A DNA stretch of 64,000 nt from Flaccisagitta enflata (Eukaryota; Chaetognatha; Sagittoidea; Aphragmophora): contig OZ231126.1 in NCBI GenBank assembly GCA_965153355.1, positions 25,482,001 to 25,546,000 on the forward strand, written 5' to 3'. Positions 63,267 through 64,000 of the stretch are shown piece after piece (the stretch's first letter is position 1; each line of letters opens with the position of its first letter). Position numbers and translations under genes: made by a program. The notes under the pieces were generated by a model. The model had not been told where the DNA came from and searched no databases. It saw only the letters and a list, made by a program, of their open reading frames with translations.

Positions 63267-64000
63267 TCAAAGGTGCTGGTAAAAGCCTTGACCATTACCT
63301 TCCCTCTTTTTCTTACCATCTTCATTATCATTATCACTGTCCCAAAACTCGCAATCAATATCATCATCATTATCAACGTTTTAGTCTCAATCATCATCAG
63401 CAGCAATGTTAAAGATAGTAGATTGTACGGCTCATTTTCAATATTCCTGTAATGATGTATCTAAATTGCACTGATGGGCATTTTATTCAATCCAATCCAA
63501 CTCAAGAACATTATCCCCAACATCATCATTATCATCATTATCATCATTATCATCATTATCATTATCATTATCATTATCATTATTGTTAGAAATGTATGTC
63601 CGTCCGTTTCTTAGGTATGTGTGCTTTTGTCTCTTTTGCGTGCTTTTGGCTTTTTCTCTTTCTCTACTATTCAATGCCCGCGTCTTTTGTTTCTTGCCAT
63701 TTTTTATATTGAACGCTAGATGGGTAACCATATGGTTGCGCCTTGATTTTGTGCCATTTGTTTTTACTACATAGGCAAATATACGTAACTCGTCCTTCGT
63801 ATCATCCAATTTTTGGATTGATTGATTTTATTTATTTACGGCATTGCTTCCTAAAGTGATTGATTGATTTTTCGTGATCGATTGAATGCGCCCTTGGAAT
63901 TCACTAATTTCAATAATCTCTCATCTTTTTATTGCAGATAAACTGAACGGACAATTAACGTTAGTTTGACTTCGACAGACTGTGGGTTGAAACCAACGAA
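63263..64000. other. unique sequence with (ATCATT)n
   Basis: (ATCATT/ATTATC)n at 63,523-63,585, then a GATTGATT-rich stretch (63,815-63,890). Nothing coding is supported. Confidence 0.5.

Overview
The window reads as nuclear DNA of an invertebrate animal. It is AT-rich, has no bacterial-style operons, and has an extreme load of simple-sequence and minisatellite DNA: long (GA/CT)n, (GT)n, (GAT)n, (AAC)n, (CTTT)n and 10- to 340-bp tandem arrays, about an eighth of the window by rough tally. The animal assignment rests on a decayed BEL/Pao retrotransposon at 56.4-59.3 kb and on the DNA-transposon families. I cannot place the phylum. Most long open frames here are translations of microsatellites and are not genes.

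Mobile DNA dominates. (1) A family of about 22 Helentron/HINE-like elements (call it HL) starts AACAAGG..., has a GGAC-rich or minisatellite core, and ends in a short hairpin followed by TAAAAA. The 5' subterminal sequence is repeated, inverted, in the 3' hairpin, and both change together between subfamilies. (2) A foldback family (FB) has about 50-60 bp arms, GGGCAGCGGCCCC..., around a 21-bp satellite. Its two arms match each other inside each copy but differ between copies. (3) There are hAT-like elements with 8-bp target duplications (17,365-19,166; 18,734-18,869; 27,917-29,012) and TA-flanked MITEs (17,110; 28,130; 44,437; 48,854; 51,734). (4) A 2.8-kb TA-flanked element (40,739-43,541) carries a 2-kb core built of repeated TTAATTAA palindromes. 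(5) A 962-bp long-armed foldback lies at 6,822-7,783. Several of these are nested, which gives a relative insertion order.

Likely host coding sequence is sparse and in short exons. The best cases are on the minus strand. One is a multi-exon gene end at 3,780-4,488, with a paralogous damaged exon block at 5,406-6,027. The other is an exon set between 36,957 and 39,436. Both show splice consensus, and I checked that the exon phases join where stated. Weaker single-exon candidates lie at 7.8, 10.1, 16.8, 19.8 and 21.3 kb. I recognise no protein family in any of them.

Layout: 0-3.2 kb minisatellite, (GAT)n and HL fragment; 3.2-6.1 kb HL copies around the minus-strand gene; 6.5-7.8 kb (CT)n and foldback; 8.7-9.6 kb FB inside (GGAA)n; 11.3-13.7 kb (CTTT)n then 330- and 163-bp satellites; 16-21.2 kb nested HL, MITE and hAT; 25.8-29 kb FB, minisatellite, hAT; 32-35.4 kb palindrome, FB, minisatellite; 36.4-40.6 kb exons, HL and a 1-kb duplication; 40.6-44.8 kb palindrome-rich element and MITE; 45.7-48.8 kb giant HL; 49-56.4 kb MITEs and microsatellites; 56.4-59.3 kb BEL/Pao; 59.4-61 kb two FB elements in tandem; the rest is mostly unique AT-rich sequence. 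I found no rRNA, tRNA, CRISPR array or telomere.
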